A stretch of DNA of 64,000 nt. Origin: JAEUKA01 sp035340095 (GTDB lineage: Bacteria; Myxococcota_A; Polyangia; Palsa-1104; JAEUJZ01). The notes under the pieces were generated by a model. The model saw nothing but the letters and a program-made list of their open reading frames with translations, ran no database searches and had not been told where the DNA came from. Shown here piece after piece: positions 26,226-34,376 of the stretch (position 1 is its first letter; each line of letters starts with the position of its first letter). The position numbers were made by a program, and so were the translations under genes. Where the stretch lies: positions 4,395 to 68,394 of the forward strand of contig DAORGN010000001.1 in the NCBI GenBank assembly GCA_035340095.1, in the 5' to 3' direction.

Positions 26226-26629
26226 GCCAACGTCAATTCCATCACTCGGTCTGTGATCTCGATGTCAGCCGGAACCACTGGCATCCATCGCTGATCCAAA
26301 CCGAACAACCAATGAGTGATTGGGATCTCTCACAGAGACAATCCAATCTCATTGGTTGAGATCCTTATCATTCAATAAGAGATCCGTTTGCTTCGCGCTG
26401 ACAGTCCAATCTGTCCCAGAAGCAGCGCGATCTCTTGCTGCGAACTCAACGTCCTGCAAATGACTTGCAATTTCTGTTTTCACGTCGGTGAAGTCGTTTC
26501 TGCTTATCACCGGATGATGAAAAACTTGCAGTTTTTGTCGTTTTGTGTGGGTTCGGGTGGCAGGTTTGGAATGCTTTGCTAGGCTTTTTGCGCACCCTTT
26601 GTTCAACCCGTTTTCCAAGGAGTTTGTGC
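26226..26629 (+). promoter_or_regulatory. A+T-richer intergenic region upstream of the small coiled-coil gene and ATPase operon
   Basis: A 404-nt stretch without a credible gene, visibly richer in A and T than its flanks. It contains the inverted repeat annotated at 26307-26357, plus GAGATCC at 26358-26364 and 26379-26385 and its complement GGATCTC at 26323-26329. It ends with an AAGGAG ribosome site 7 nt before the ATG at 26630. It probably carries the promoter for the genes downstream. Confidence 0.55.
26307..26357. repeat. Long imperfect inverted repeat
   Basis: AACCAATGAG at the left end matches CTCATTGGTT at the right end perfectly. ATTGG and CCAAT extend the stem after a 2-nt bulge, and further pairing between TCTCT and AGAGA closes near the centre. 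It could form a cruciform or an RNA hairpin in the leader. No transposase or target duplication is seen. Confidence 0.7.
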
Positions 26630-26986
26630 ATGGCTTCGCGTGTCCCTGTTCCCCCTCGCAGTTTCGATGATCAGCTAGAGTCCCTGATCGCTTTTCTCAA
26701 GCAATCCAAGACCGCGCTTGTTGGCGTTGATCCGAAGCAGCTCGAATCGGACCTAAAAGCCCAGCGTGAAGAACGACAAAAAGATCACGATGCCGAACGG
26801 CAGTACGAGCAGATCCATCGTCGGTTTTTGGAATCGCAGGCTGAACGGTATCGTCGCTTCGGCGTGGCCGTGCAAGTGATGCGGGCCGCCAATCGTCACA
26901 ACGCCGACGTGCTGGCGGCGATGGAGCAGTTCAAGCGTCCACGAACGGCAACTTCTGCGAAAAAGTCCAAAGCTGACAAGCCGTAG
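26630..26986 (+). CDS. Small charged coiled-coil protein
   Basis: A 118-residue hydrophilic protein of unknown function. It is strongly charged and helical: residues about 40-75 (LESDLKAQREERQKDHDAER onward) have heptad-like spacing suggesting a coiled coil, and the tail is Lys/Ala-rich. No signal peptide or membrane helix. The ATG at 26630 has a good AAGGAG site; an upstream extension is unsupported. It lies 47 nt upstream of atpR in the same direction, so it may be part of the ATPase transcript, although no ordinary ATPase subunit looks like this. Confidence 0.72.
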   Translation: MASRVPVPPRSFDDQLESLIAFLKQSKTALVGVDPKQLESDLKAQREERQKDHDAERQYEQIHRRFLESQAERYRRFGVAVQVMRAANRHNADVLAAMEQFKRPRTATSAKKSKADKP

Positions 26987-27033
26987 CCGGCAGAATATAG
27001 AAGACAGGTACGCATCAGCTTGGAGGGACCGAG

Positions 27034-27309
27034 ATGAGAGAAGCACTGGGTTTTGGGCTGGGGATGGGCCTGGCGACAAGCTACGTGCTGCTTCTTCGCC
27101 TGAACGCCCGTCTGTATACACAAAACAGCGGGCAGGGTCTGGCGCTGCTTCTGCACGTCGGTCGGCTTGTCGTGCTGGTCGCGGTGATGGTGCTGCTCGG
27201 TTCGCTCGGCAAGCGCTGTCTTCTGTATGGACTGCTGGGTTTTGTGCCGACGCACCTGCTGTTGTATTTGTGGCTCCGGAGACAGCCCGATGACATCGCC
27301 CCTCCTTGA
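27034..27309 (+). CDS. atpR: N-type ATPase accessory membrane protein AtpR
   Basis: A 91-residue membrane protein with about three hydrophobic segments (LGFGLGMGLATSYVLLL, HVGRLVVLVAVMVLLGSL, CLLYGLLGFVPTHLLLYLW). Position directly before atpB, size and pattern match AtpR, which in N-ATPase operons is the small conserved membrane partner thought to help c-ring or a-subunit assembly. AtpQ, its usual neighbour, is not seen. The stop overlaps the atpB start region. Confidence 0.78.
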   Translation: MREALGFGLGMGLATSYVLLLRLNARLYTQNSGQGLALLLHVGRLVVLVAVMVLLGSLGKRCLLYGLLGFVPTHLLLYLWLRRQPDDIAPP

Positions 27310-27979
27310 ACCGGCGCTGTTCAACATCGGGCCCGTACCGATTCCGGCGTCGCTTTGCACCAGCGTGGGCATCACGGTCGTGCTTGGGGCGGGCAGCTTC
27401 ATTCTGAGCCGTCTGCTTCGCCCCGAGCCGGGCAAAGTCCAAGCGATGTGTGAAGTCGTCATCACGACGATCCTTGAACAGATCGAAGAGGTGACGCGCA
27501 AAGACGGTCGACCCTATTTGCCGCTGATTGGGACGCTGTTTCTGTTTCTGATCGTCGCCAATTCGCTGTCGCTGATTCCTGGGCTACAGCCGCCAACGGA
27601 ACGACTGGAGACAGTGATAGCGCTCAGTCTGACGGTGTTTGTATCGGTTTACTACTACGGCATCCGTCGGCACGGGCTGTTTTCCTATCTGAAACACTTT
27701 TTTCAGCCAACGCCGCTGCTGTTTCCGATTCATGTGCTGTCGGAACTGACGCGGACGTTTTCGCTATCTATGCGTCTGTTTGGCAACATCATGAGCCACG
27801 GCTTGATCCTGGCGGTGATTGTGTCGGTCGCAGCGCTGCTTGTACCGATCCCGATTCTTCTGTTTGGGCTTTTCACCGGCGCCGTTCAGGCGTACATCTT
27901 TACCATCTTGGCGACGGTATACATCGCTGCGGCAGTCGAGGATCATCCGCAAGCCGTAAAGACCGGCCACAAGGAGTGA
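27290..27979 (+). CDS. atpB: N-type ATPase subunit a
   Basis: Membrane subunit of the Fo-like rotor/stator interface. The 229-residue product (starting MTSPLLEPALFNIG) has five or six membrane helices. The essential Arg lies in LSMRLFGNIMSHGLI, and LFTGAVQAYIFTILATVYI follows, as in all a subunits. The start at 27290 was chosen over a longer frame because it begins at the family N terminus and overlaps atpR by a few nt, typical of this operon. Confidence 0.93.
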   Translation: MTSPLLEPALFNIGPVPIPASLCTSVGITVVLGAGSFILSRLLRPEPGKVQAMCEVVITTILEQIEEVTRKDGRPYLPLIGTLFLFLIVANSLSLIPGLQPPTERLETVIALSLTVFVSVYYYGIRRHGLFSYLKHFFQPTPLLFPIHVLSELTRTFSLSMRLFGNIMSHGLILAVIVSVAALLVPIPILLFGLFTGAVQAYIFTILATVYIAAAVEDHPQAVKTGHKE

Positions 27980-27987
27980 CATAGAAC

Positions 27988-28230
27988 ATGAGCGTTCAGG
28001 TCGTGAGCATCCTCGGGGCCGTCATCGCTGTCTGCTTTGGCGCGATTGGGCCGGCACTGGCCGAAGGACGGGCCATTCAGGCTGCGATGGAAGCGATTGC
28101 ACGACAACCCGAAGCCGGACCAACGATTTCGCGCTCGCTGTTCGTCGGTCTGGCGATGATTGAAGCGATGGCGATTTACTGTCTGGTCGTCGCGCTTGTG
28201 CTTCTGTTTGCCAACCCTTTCGTCAAGTAA
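27988..28230 (+). CDS. atpE: N-type ATPase subunit c
   Basis: An 80-residue hairpin of two membrane helices that builds the rotor ring. The polar loop ARQPEAGP is conserved. The ion-carrying carboxylate is Glu59 in LAMIEAMAIY. By eye against the Ilyobacter c subunit, its Gln32 aligns with Glu26 (second carboxylate, as in N-ATPases), Ser66 with Ala60, Thr67 with Met61 and Tyr70 with Tyr64. Loss of the Ser/Thr ligands argues for proton rather than sodium coupling. The ending LLFANPF is typical. It lies 8 nt after atpB. Confidence 0.93.
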   Translation: MSVQVVSILGAVIAVCFGAIGPALAEGRAIQAAMEAIARQPEAGPTISRSLFVGLAMIEAMAIYCLVVALVLLFANPFVK

Positions 28231-28233
28231 GCG

Positions 28234-28974
28234 ATGCACGTTTCGCTGCTGCACATCGCGTTTCAGACGATCAACTTTCTGGTCTTGGTGTTTCTCCTCC
28301 AGCGGTTTTTCTATAAGCCGATCCTGGGGGTGATTGCTGAACGGAAGCAGAAGATCGCGCGCGAGCAAGAACTGGCTGCGTCGGAAAAGCAGGCGGCGGA
28401 AAAGCTAAAGGCGGATCTTCAGAACAAGCTGCAAGCGATCGAAGACGACAAGCAGCGGGTGCTGCAGCAGGCGCTTGTGCAAGCCGAAACGCAAGCAGCC
28501 AGTCTGCGGCGCGAAATGGAGCAAAAGATCGACGGAGAGCGTGCTCGTCAGACGGCGCTTTTGCAAAGCGAGCGCAGTGAGGTCGAGCAAAAGCTCAAAG
28601 AGCAGTCGGTGCGGCTGGGCCTGCTGATTGCTGAGCGGCTGCTGCGCGAGGGGGCAGTGGTAAGTGATCCGCTCGTCGCCGTCCACAGAGCGCTTGGGCA
28701 GATCGAGGCGCTTCCATCGTCGGAGCAAGGTCGCGTCTGGACGGAGCTTCGCCAGCATGGTGCCGAGCTGACCAGCGTGGACGCGCTGTCGGTGACCCAG
28801 GTTGCGCAGGTCAAAGCAGCGATCGAATCGGCTTGTCGGCATCCGGTTTCGCTGACCACCCAGACTGAACCGAAGCTGCTTTGGGGCGTAGAACTGCGGC
28901 TTGGTCACTTGTCGTTTGCATTTCACTTGCACGCCGGACTTGCCAAAGTGCAGTCGGAGCTGTTGACCCCATGA
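28234..28974 (+). CDS. atpF: N-type ATPase subunit b (long form)
   Basis: Stator subunit of 246 residues: one N-terminal membrane helix (IAFQTINFLVLVFLLQRFFY), then a long charged coiled coil (about 40-140), then a C-terminal globular part of about 90 residues absent from ordinary b subunits (about 156 aa). N-ATPases lack a separate delta gene, and this extension is expected to take its place. The stop overlaps the atpA start as ATGA. Confidence 0.92.
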   Translation: MHVSLLHIAFQTINFLVLVFLLQRFFYKPILGVIAERKQKIAREQELAASEKQAAEKLKADLQNKLQAIEDDKQRVLQQALVQAETQAASLRREMEQKIDGERARQTALLQSERSEVEQKLKEQSVRLGLLIAERLLREGAVVSDPLVAVHRALGQIEALPSSEQGRVWTELRQHGAELTSVDALSVTQVAQVKAAIESACRHPVSLTTQTEPKLLWGVELRLGHLSFAFHLHAGLAKVQSELLTP

Positions 28975-30512
28975 GTGATCTTTTGCGCAACCTGATTGCG
29001 TTTGCGCAAGACACCGAGGGGAAAGTGCGTGAGCTGAGCCTGGCCCCGCGACCGGAATCGCTTGGGCGGGTGATTGCGATTGCCGATGGCGTGGTGCACG
29101 TTTCCGGGCTTCCCGAAGCGCAGCTTGGCGAAGTGCTGCGCTTTGCTTCGGGAACGATGGGGCTGGTCGTCGTGCTAGATGAAGACCAGATCGGCTGTGT
29201 GCTGCTCGGCAAACAAGAAGGCATTTTGGCTGGCTCGTCGGTTCGCGGGACGGGCCAGGTGCTGGATGTTCCAGTCGGTGAGGAGCTGCTCGGACGGGTG
29301 GTTGATCCGCTGGGACTGCCGCTCGATGGTGGGCCGAAGATCGAGGCGCGGCATCACCTGCCGATCGAGCGGCCCGCACCGGGGATTACCCAGCGTCAGC
29401 CAGTGACGGAACCGCTGCACACCGGGATCACGGCGATTGACGCGATGCTTCCGCTCGGACGGGGGCAGCGTGAGCTTATCATCGGCGATCGTTTCACAGG
29501 CAAGACCGCGATTGCCGTCGATGCCATCCTGAGTCAAAACAGCACCGACGTGATCTGTATCTATGCCGCGATAGGTCAGCGCGCTTCGTCGGTGAGCCAG
29601 GCTGTCGCCGCGATTCGAGAGCGCGGGCCCAAGTCGCGCACGATTTGTGTGGTCGCTGCTTCCGACGCTGCTGCGGGGCTTCAGTGGATGGCTCCGTATG
29701 CCGCGTGCGCGATGGCCGAGTATTTTAGCGAGCGTGGTGGGCATGTGCTGCTGGTGCTCGACGACCTAACCAAGCACGCGCAGATTCATCGCCAGGTCGC
29801 GCTGCTTTTGCGTCAGCCACCGGGACGCGAGGCCTATCCCGGAGATGTCTTTTATTTGCATTCGCGACTGCTCGAACGGGCGGCGAAGATGTCGACGGAT
29901 CGTGGGGGCGGGTCGCTGACGACACTGCCGATTGCCGAGACGCTGGCTGGCAACCTGTCGAGCTACATTCCGACCAACCTGATCTCGATCACCGACGGTC
30001 AGATATTTCTTGAACCACGGCTTTTCAACGAAGGACAAAAGCCCGCAATTGATGTAGGCAAGAGCGTGTCTCGGGTGGGTGGAAAGACCCAGCTTGCGGT
30101 GATGCGCAAGGTCAGCGAAAAGCTTCGTCTGGGATATGCGCAGTTTCTGGAACTGGAGGTATTCACCCGTTTCGGCGGCGCGATGGATGAGCGGACGCAG
30201 AAAGTGATCGAGCGCGGGCGACGGGTTCGGGCCGCGCTGCTGCAGCCGCAGTTTCAGCCTCTTTCAACGGCGCATCAGGTTGCGCTTTTGCAGGCAATCG
30301 ACGACGGACTGCTGGATGGGCTGCCGACCTCTGCGGTTGGGCTGTATCGCGACGCGCTGGGGACGCTTTTGGCCGAAGAACACAAGCTTTTGGCGTTGCG
30401 GATCGAGCAAGGCAGCGTTCTTTCAGAGCCAGAACAAAAACAGCTGGGAGAGGTGCTGCGGGCGGCTCTTTTGCGGGTCAATGCCAACGAGGGCAAGGAT
30501 GTTCGGGGCTGA
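28971..30512 (+). CDS. atpA: N-type ATPase subunit alpha
   Basis: Catalytic-head regulatory subunit, 513 residues. The P-loop reads GDRFTGKTAIAVD, with Phe where most alpha subunits have Gln. The conserved ITAIDAMLPLGRGQRELIIG precedes it, and the arginine-finger region is SYIPTNLISITDGQIFLE. The start MSDLLRNLIAF at 28971 gives an ATGA overlap with atpF. Confidence 0.95.
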   Translation: MSDLLRNLIAFAQDTEGKVRELSLAPRPESLGRVIAIADGVVHVSGLPEAQLGEVLRFASGTMGLVVVLDEDQIGCVLLGKQEGILAGSSVRGTGQVLDVPVGEELLGRVVDPLGLPLDGGPKIEARHHLPIERPAPGITQRQPVTEPLHTGITAIDAMLPLGRGQRELIIGDRFTGKTAIAVDAILSQNSTDVICIYAAIGQRASSVSQAVAAIRERGPKSRTICVVAASDAAAGLQWMAPYAACAMAEYFSERGGHVLLVLDDLTKHAQIHRQVALLLRQPPGREAYPGDVFYLHSRLLERAAKMSTDRGGGSLTTLPIAETLAGNLSSYIPTNLISITDGQIFLEPRLFNEGQKPAIDVGKSVSRVGGKTQLAVMRKVSEKLRLGYAQFLELEVFTRFGGAMDERTQKVIERGRRVRAALLQPQFQPLSTAHQVALLQAIDDGLLDGLPTSAVGLYRDALGTLLAEEHKLLALRIEQGSVLSEPEQKQLGEVLRAALLRVNANEGKDVRG

Positions 30513-31356
30513 TCTGGCTGCGCGGATTCGGACCGTGCAGCAGCTCGGGGATCTGACCCAAGCCATGCGGCAGCTTGCGGCGGCACGGCAAAGGCAAGCG
30601 GCGGAAAACTTTGCTGGGCTGGAGCGGTATGCTGCCGCAACGCTGTCGGCACTTCAGCGAGGGCTGGCGCTTTTGTCGAAGCAGCAAAGTGCACCAAAAC
30701 AAAGCGGGACTTCGCAGCGGCTTTTGGTCGTTTGCCTGTCGGAACATTGCTTTGTCGGCGCGCTCAACGAAACGCTGGTCAGCAAAGTGGTCCATGTGAT
30801 GGCGGAAGCGCCGTCCCAGCTGTTTGTCTTGGGCAAGCGGGGACTTCGGCACGTCGAAGAACGTGGTCTTTCAGCCCATGAAACAGCGAGCATGCCGACG
30901 ACGCTTGGTTCGGTCTCGCGCACGGCCAGTGATTTGGTCGAGCGGCTGTTTGATCGGGTTTCGAGCGGCGAAGTGGCCGAGATAGAAGTCGTGTTTGCCC
31001 GGCTGCGCGGTTCGGTAAGCTACGAACCGATTTGTCAGCGCCTGTTTCCGCCGCATGTGTTGCCGGCGGCTTACGATGGTGAGCCGCCTTTGCATACGCT
31101 GCCGGTGGAAAAACTGACGGCGCGGCTTTTGGAAGAGTATGTCTTTGCGCAGGTGACGTGGATGATTGCCTCGGCGTTTGCGTGTGAGCAGGCGGCGCGC
31201 TTTTCTGCGATGGATGCATCGCATCGCAACCTGCAAGAGCAGCTTGGAGAGCTGCGTCAGCAAGAGCGAGCCGAACGACAAGACAGCATCACCAGCGAAA
31301 TTCTGGAAGTTGCGACGGCGAGCTCGCTGCTTGCGGAGTCACATCATGACAAATGA
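30499..31356 (+). CDS. atpG: N-type ATPase subunit gamma
   Basis: Central-stalk subunit of 285 residues. The N-terminal helix (LAARIRTVQQLGDLTQAMRQ) and C-terminal helix (RFSAMDASHRNLQEQLGELR) form the coiled coil typical of gamma, with the conserved Ala/Met-Asp/Ala pattern near the end. The middle is diverged from ordinary gamma, as expected for N-ATPases. It overlaps atpA by 14 nt and atpD by 11 nt. Confidence 0.88.
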   Translation: MFGADLAARIRTVQQLGDLTQAMRQLAAARQRQAAENFAGLERYAAATLSALQRGLALLSKQQSAPKQSGTSQRLLVVCLSEHCFVGALNETLVSKVVHVMAEAPSQLFVLGKRGLRHVEERGLSAHETASMPTTLGSVSRTASDLVERLFDRVSSGEVAEIEVVFARLRGSVSYEPICQRLFPPHVLPAAYDGEPPLHTLPVEKLTARLLEEYVFAQVTWMIASAFACEQAARFSAMDASHRNLQEQLGELRQQERAERQDSITSEILEVATASSLLAESHHDK

Positions 31357-32728
31357 CGGTGTGATCGTTCGCGTCCGCGGATCGGTCGTTGACGTTCGTT
31401 TTCAAAGCGGCGAGCTGCCAGCGATTGGTGAAGCGCTTACAGTGAAGCTGGGCGGACGGACGCTGATGCTGGAAGTGCAGCAACACAGCGACGTCGGGCA
31501 AGTGCGCTGCGTTTCACTGGATTACACAGAAGGGCTTCGACGCGGCCAGAGCGCGCAGCGGACCGGGGCCTGCATTCATGTACCCGTCGGTGAAAACATG
31601 CTCGGTCGGCTGTGCAACGTCCTGGGCGCACCGATCGACAACTTGCCACCACCTGCGGAAGCGACGCCACGGAGGCCCATCTATCGGGCGGCCCCGCCTT
31701 TGCGCACCGAAGGCCAAGCACCCGAGCTGTTTTTCACCGGGATCAAAGTCATCGATCTGCTTCTGCCGCTGCGACGTGGTGGCAAAGCGGGGCTGTTTGG
31801 TGGCGCGGGCGTCGGCAAGACCGTGCTGCTGATGGAGCTGATTCGCGCGACGGTGCAGACGCATGGCGGCGTGTCGGTGTTCGCTGGGATCGGCGAGCGA
31901 TCACGCGAGGGCAATGAGCTGTGGCTCGACATGCAGCAGTCGGGTGTTTTGAAGAACACGACGCTGGTGTTTGGCCAGATGAACGAACCACCGGGGGCGC
32001 GCTGGCGGGTTGGTCTTACCGCGCTGACTGTGGCTGAGTTTTTTCGTGATGAGCGCAAGCGGGACGTTTTGCTGCTGATCGACAACGTGTTTCGCTTCAT
32101 CCAGGCAGGCGGCGAAGTGTCCGGGCTTTTGGGTCGGCTGCCGTCGCGGGTCGGCTACCAACCGACGATGGCGACTGAAGTGGCGGAATTTGAAGAGCGC
32201 ATCACGTCGGTCGCGGGCGCTGCGGTGACGTCGATCCAGGCGGTCTATGTTCCTGCAGACGATTTGACAGACCCGGCGGTGGCGCAGCTTTTTTCGCATC
32301 TGGATGCCAGCCTGGTGCTGTCGCGCAAGCTCGCGTCCGAAGGCATTTATCCCGCGGTTGATCCGCTGGCATCGTCGTCGAATCTGCTGGACCCGCGGCT
32401 TGTCGGGGTCGACCACTACCGAATCGCCGAAGCGGTGCGCAAGACGCTCGCGCAGTATCGCGAACTGCAAGACATCATCGCGATGCTGGGACTTGAAGAA
32501 CTGTCGCAAGAAGACCGGCTGACGGTGGCGCGGGCTCGTCGGCTGCAGCGTTTTTTGACCCAGCCATTTCTGGTGACAGAGGCTTTTACCGGACGGGGGG
32601 GGCGGACGGTGCCGCTTGCAGAGACGCTTTCTGGCTGCAAAGCCATCCTGGCGGGCGAGTGTGATGCGTGGCCCGAGAGTGCCTTCTATATGGTCGGTGC
32701 TCTCGATGAAGCGAAGAATCGGCTGTAA
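31346..32728 (+). CDS. atpD: N-type ATPase subunit beta
   Basis: Catalytic subunit of 460 residues. P-loop GGAGVGKTVLLMELI; catalytic Glu region GERSREGNELW; LLLIDNVFRFIQAGGEVSGLL, where ordinary beta has DNIFRFTQAG; and GYQPTMATEVAEFEERI. The C-terminal part includes QELQDIIAMLG-like YRELQDIIAMLGLEELSQED. In the canonical N-ATPase order (atpDCQRBEFAG) beta comes first and epsilon (atpC) follows it; here beta is last and no epsilon gene follows. The frame stops at 32728, 9 nt before a convergent gene. Confidence 0.95.
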   Translation: MTNDGVIVRVRGSVVDVRFQSGELPAIGEALTVKLGGRTLMLEVQQHSDVGQVRCVSLDYTEGLRRGQSAQRTGACIHVPVGENMLGRLCNVLGAPIDNLPPPAEATPRRPIYRAAPPLRTEGQAPELFFTGIKVIDLLLPLRRGGKAGLFGGAGVGKTVLLMELIRATVQTHGGVSVFAGIGERSREGNELWLDMQQSGVLKNTTLVFGQMNEPPGARWRVGLTALTVAEFFRDERKRDVLLLIDNVFRFIQAGGEVSGLLGRLPSRVGYQPTMATEVAEFEERITSVAGAAVTSIQAVYVPADDLTDPAVAQLFSHLDASLVLSRKLASEGIYPAVDPLASSSNLLDPRLVGVDHYRIAEAVRKTLAQYRELQDIIAMLGLEELSQEDRLTVARARRLQRFLTQPFLVTEAFTGRGGRTVPLAETLSGCKAILAGECDAWPESAFYMVGALDEAKNRL

Positions 32729-32737
32729 TCGCCGATC

Positions 32738-33088
32738 TTAGGTGGCGAGCAAGCGGGACAAGCGGCGTTCGCCCATGACCCACTGCGGCACAGCCACAGC
32801 CAGCAAAAGAATCGCCGAAAGGCAGTAACTAATCCCGCGCTCCGTCGAGTCGAGTCCCGGACCAAGCTGTTCGGCCTGTTGCTGCATTGCGGCAAGAAGA
32901 AAGTAGGCAAGTCCGATCAAAAACACGATCCAAGCGACAGCGCTGATGAAGATACCTGAATATTTTTGCAGTGTACCGGACCGGTATCCGAGCGAAATGG
33001 CGCGTATATCATTACGCACTGCGAATGAAGTTACACGGGTACTGCGTAACCCAGGTTGCGCTGTCAGAGCGTGTTGTTCTGCTTGCAT
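32738..33088 (-). CDS. Small two-helix membrane protein of unknown function
   Basis: A 116-residue protein with a soluble N-terminal 45 residues and two membrane helices (GIFISAVAWIVFLIGLAYFL and ISYCLSAILLLAVAVPQWVM). I do not recognise it. It converges on the ATPase operon and has a modest GGAG ribosome site. Confidence 0.6.
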   Translation of the reverse strand: MQAEQHALTAQPGLRSTRVTSFAVRNDIRAISLGYRSGTLQKYSGIFISAVAWIVFLIGLAYFLLAAMQQQAEQLGPGLDSTERGISYCLSAILLLAVAVPQWVMGERRLSRLLAT

Positions 33089-33239
33089 GGTCAGGCTCCG
33101 TGCTTGCCGACTTTTGATTGAAATGCTTGCAAGCCAAGGGCCAAGGCGATGCGCCTAGCAGCGACGGAAAAGCGAACAGTAGAGCAGGACGAAACGGGCG
33201 GGCGATTTCACAACGCGGCGCGTCAGAGCTTCTGGGGGA

Positions 33240-34235
33240 TTACTGGAAAATTTCTGCGACTGGGCGGCCCGAGATGCGGGTGAGCGGAGACAGACCAAGC
33301 ACCGCGAGCGCAGTCGCCGCGGTATCCATCGTCGATATGTTCGATCGAATGTGATAGCCGCGACGGACACCGGGGCCAGATGCGATCCATGGGATCTCTC
33401 GATCGCTCGGCAGGGCGCCCGTATGACCACGCGCGTGGCCACCATGATCTGCCGACACAATGACCAGCGTGTCGTCGAGCATGTTCGCCTCTTGCAGTGC
33501 GCGATAAATGGTTCCAAGACAGGCATCTGAGGCGAGCGCAGCCTTGCGATAGCTGGCCGTCATCCAGCCATCGGAGTGACCTGCCTCGTCTGGGTCAGAG
33601 AAATGGACGAACAAAAGACCGGGCTTTTCTTTGGTCAAGTAGCGAGCTGCTTCGTCGCTGACTTTCTTGCAGTAGTAACCGGGGCGCGCGAACACGTCGA
33701 CGGTGCCTTCGGGCATGATGTGGCGAAGCTTGGGCTTGCCGACAAACGCGGCGGTTTTTAGTCCACCCTCTTCGGCGGCTTGAAAGATCGTCGGGACGCG
33801 GATGTAGCCACGGGTTTTCAGCCAGGTGTTCCACGTCAGTCCATGTTGATCGACATCGACGCCCGATAGCATCGAGGCATGAGACGGCAGCGTCGATGCC
33901 GTTCGGATTGTGCGCGCTTTCCAGGTAAACGATCCGTTGCGATAGAGCTGCTCGTGCCAGTACATGTTCTGGCCATAGATCAGATCGGGTCGCATGCCGT
34001 CTTCGCTGATGATGACGACGTGACGTACACCGGGTGGATGCTCTAGCCCAACCGATGCAACGGGATGAGGTTGCGACTGCACAGGCACAGGCTTGGCGAT
34101 CGGCATGGTGCTGGATGTCGCGGGGGCCGCGTGGGCCGTCGACTCTTTGCTGGGAAGTCGAAATACCGACGACGACAAGAGCAATCCGAGAGTGCTCACG
34201 GTTGCTAGCCGGTAGACGCTGTGCCTTCTGCGCAT
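33240..34235 (-). CDS. Secreted nucleotide pyrophosphatase/phosphodiesterase-like alkaline phosphatase superfamily protein
   Basis: A 331-residue exported metalloenzyme of the type I phosphodiesterase/nucleotide pyrophosphatase group. N-terminal signal peptide of about 36 residues (ending AHAAPA). The first metal ligand is Asp79 in VVIISEDGMRPDL; the nucleophile is Thr115 in TASTLPSHASML; later ligands are in FVHFSDPDEAGHSDGW and IVSADHGGHARGH. Substrate (phosphodiester or phosphoester) cannot be fixed. It is divergent from the MFS gene at 34377. Confidence 0.9.
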   Translation of the reverse strand: MRRRHSVYRLATVSTLGLLLSSSVFRLPSKESTAHAAPATSSTMPIAKPVPVQSQPHPVASVGLEHPPGVRHVVIISEDGMRPDLIYGQNMYWHEQLYRNGSFTWKARTIRTASTLPSHASMLSGVDVDQHGLTWNTWLKTRGYIRVPTIFQAAEEGGLKTAAFVGKPKLRHIMPEGTVDVFARPGYYCKKVSDEAARYLTKEKPGLLFVHFSDPDEAGHSDGWMTASYRKAALASDACLGTIYRALQEANMLDDTLVIVSADHGGHARGHTGALPSDREIPWIASGPGVRRGYHIRSNISTMDTAATALAVLGLSPLTRISGRPVAEIFQ

Positions 34236-34376
34236 GAATTTAGGTTACCGTCAAGAAGGCTCCAAATACAACTACATCCGCATGCCGAAAGTTCGCGAAA
34301 CAGCTTTGGCTTTTGGCGCAAGCCGGCCAAGATCATCTCGCGCTTTCAATGTTTGGGGAGGGTGAGAGACTTCGCG

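Noticed and set aside
26307..26357. Inverted repeat as ends of an insertion element
   Set aside because: The arms are only 51 nt apart overall and no transposase or target-site duplication is present.
32729..33239. Epsilon (atpC) gene after beta
   Set aside because: The only frame is a minus-strand two-helix membrane protein; no beta-sandwich-like soluble frame was found.
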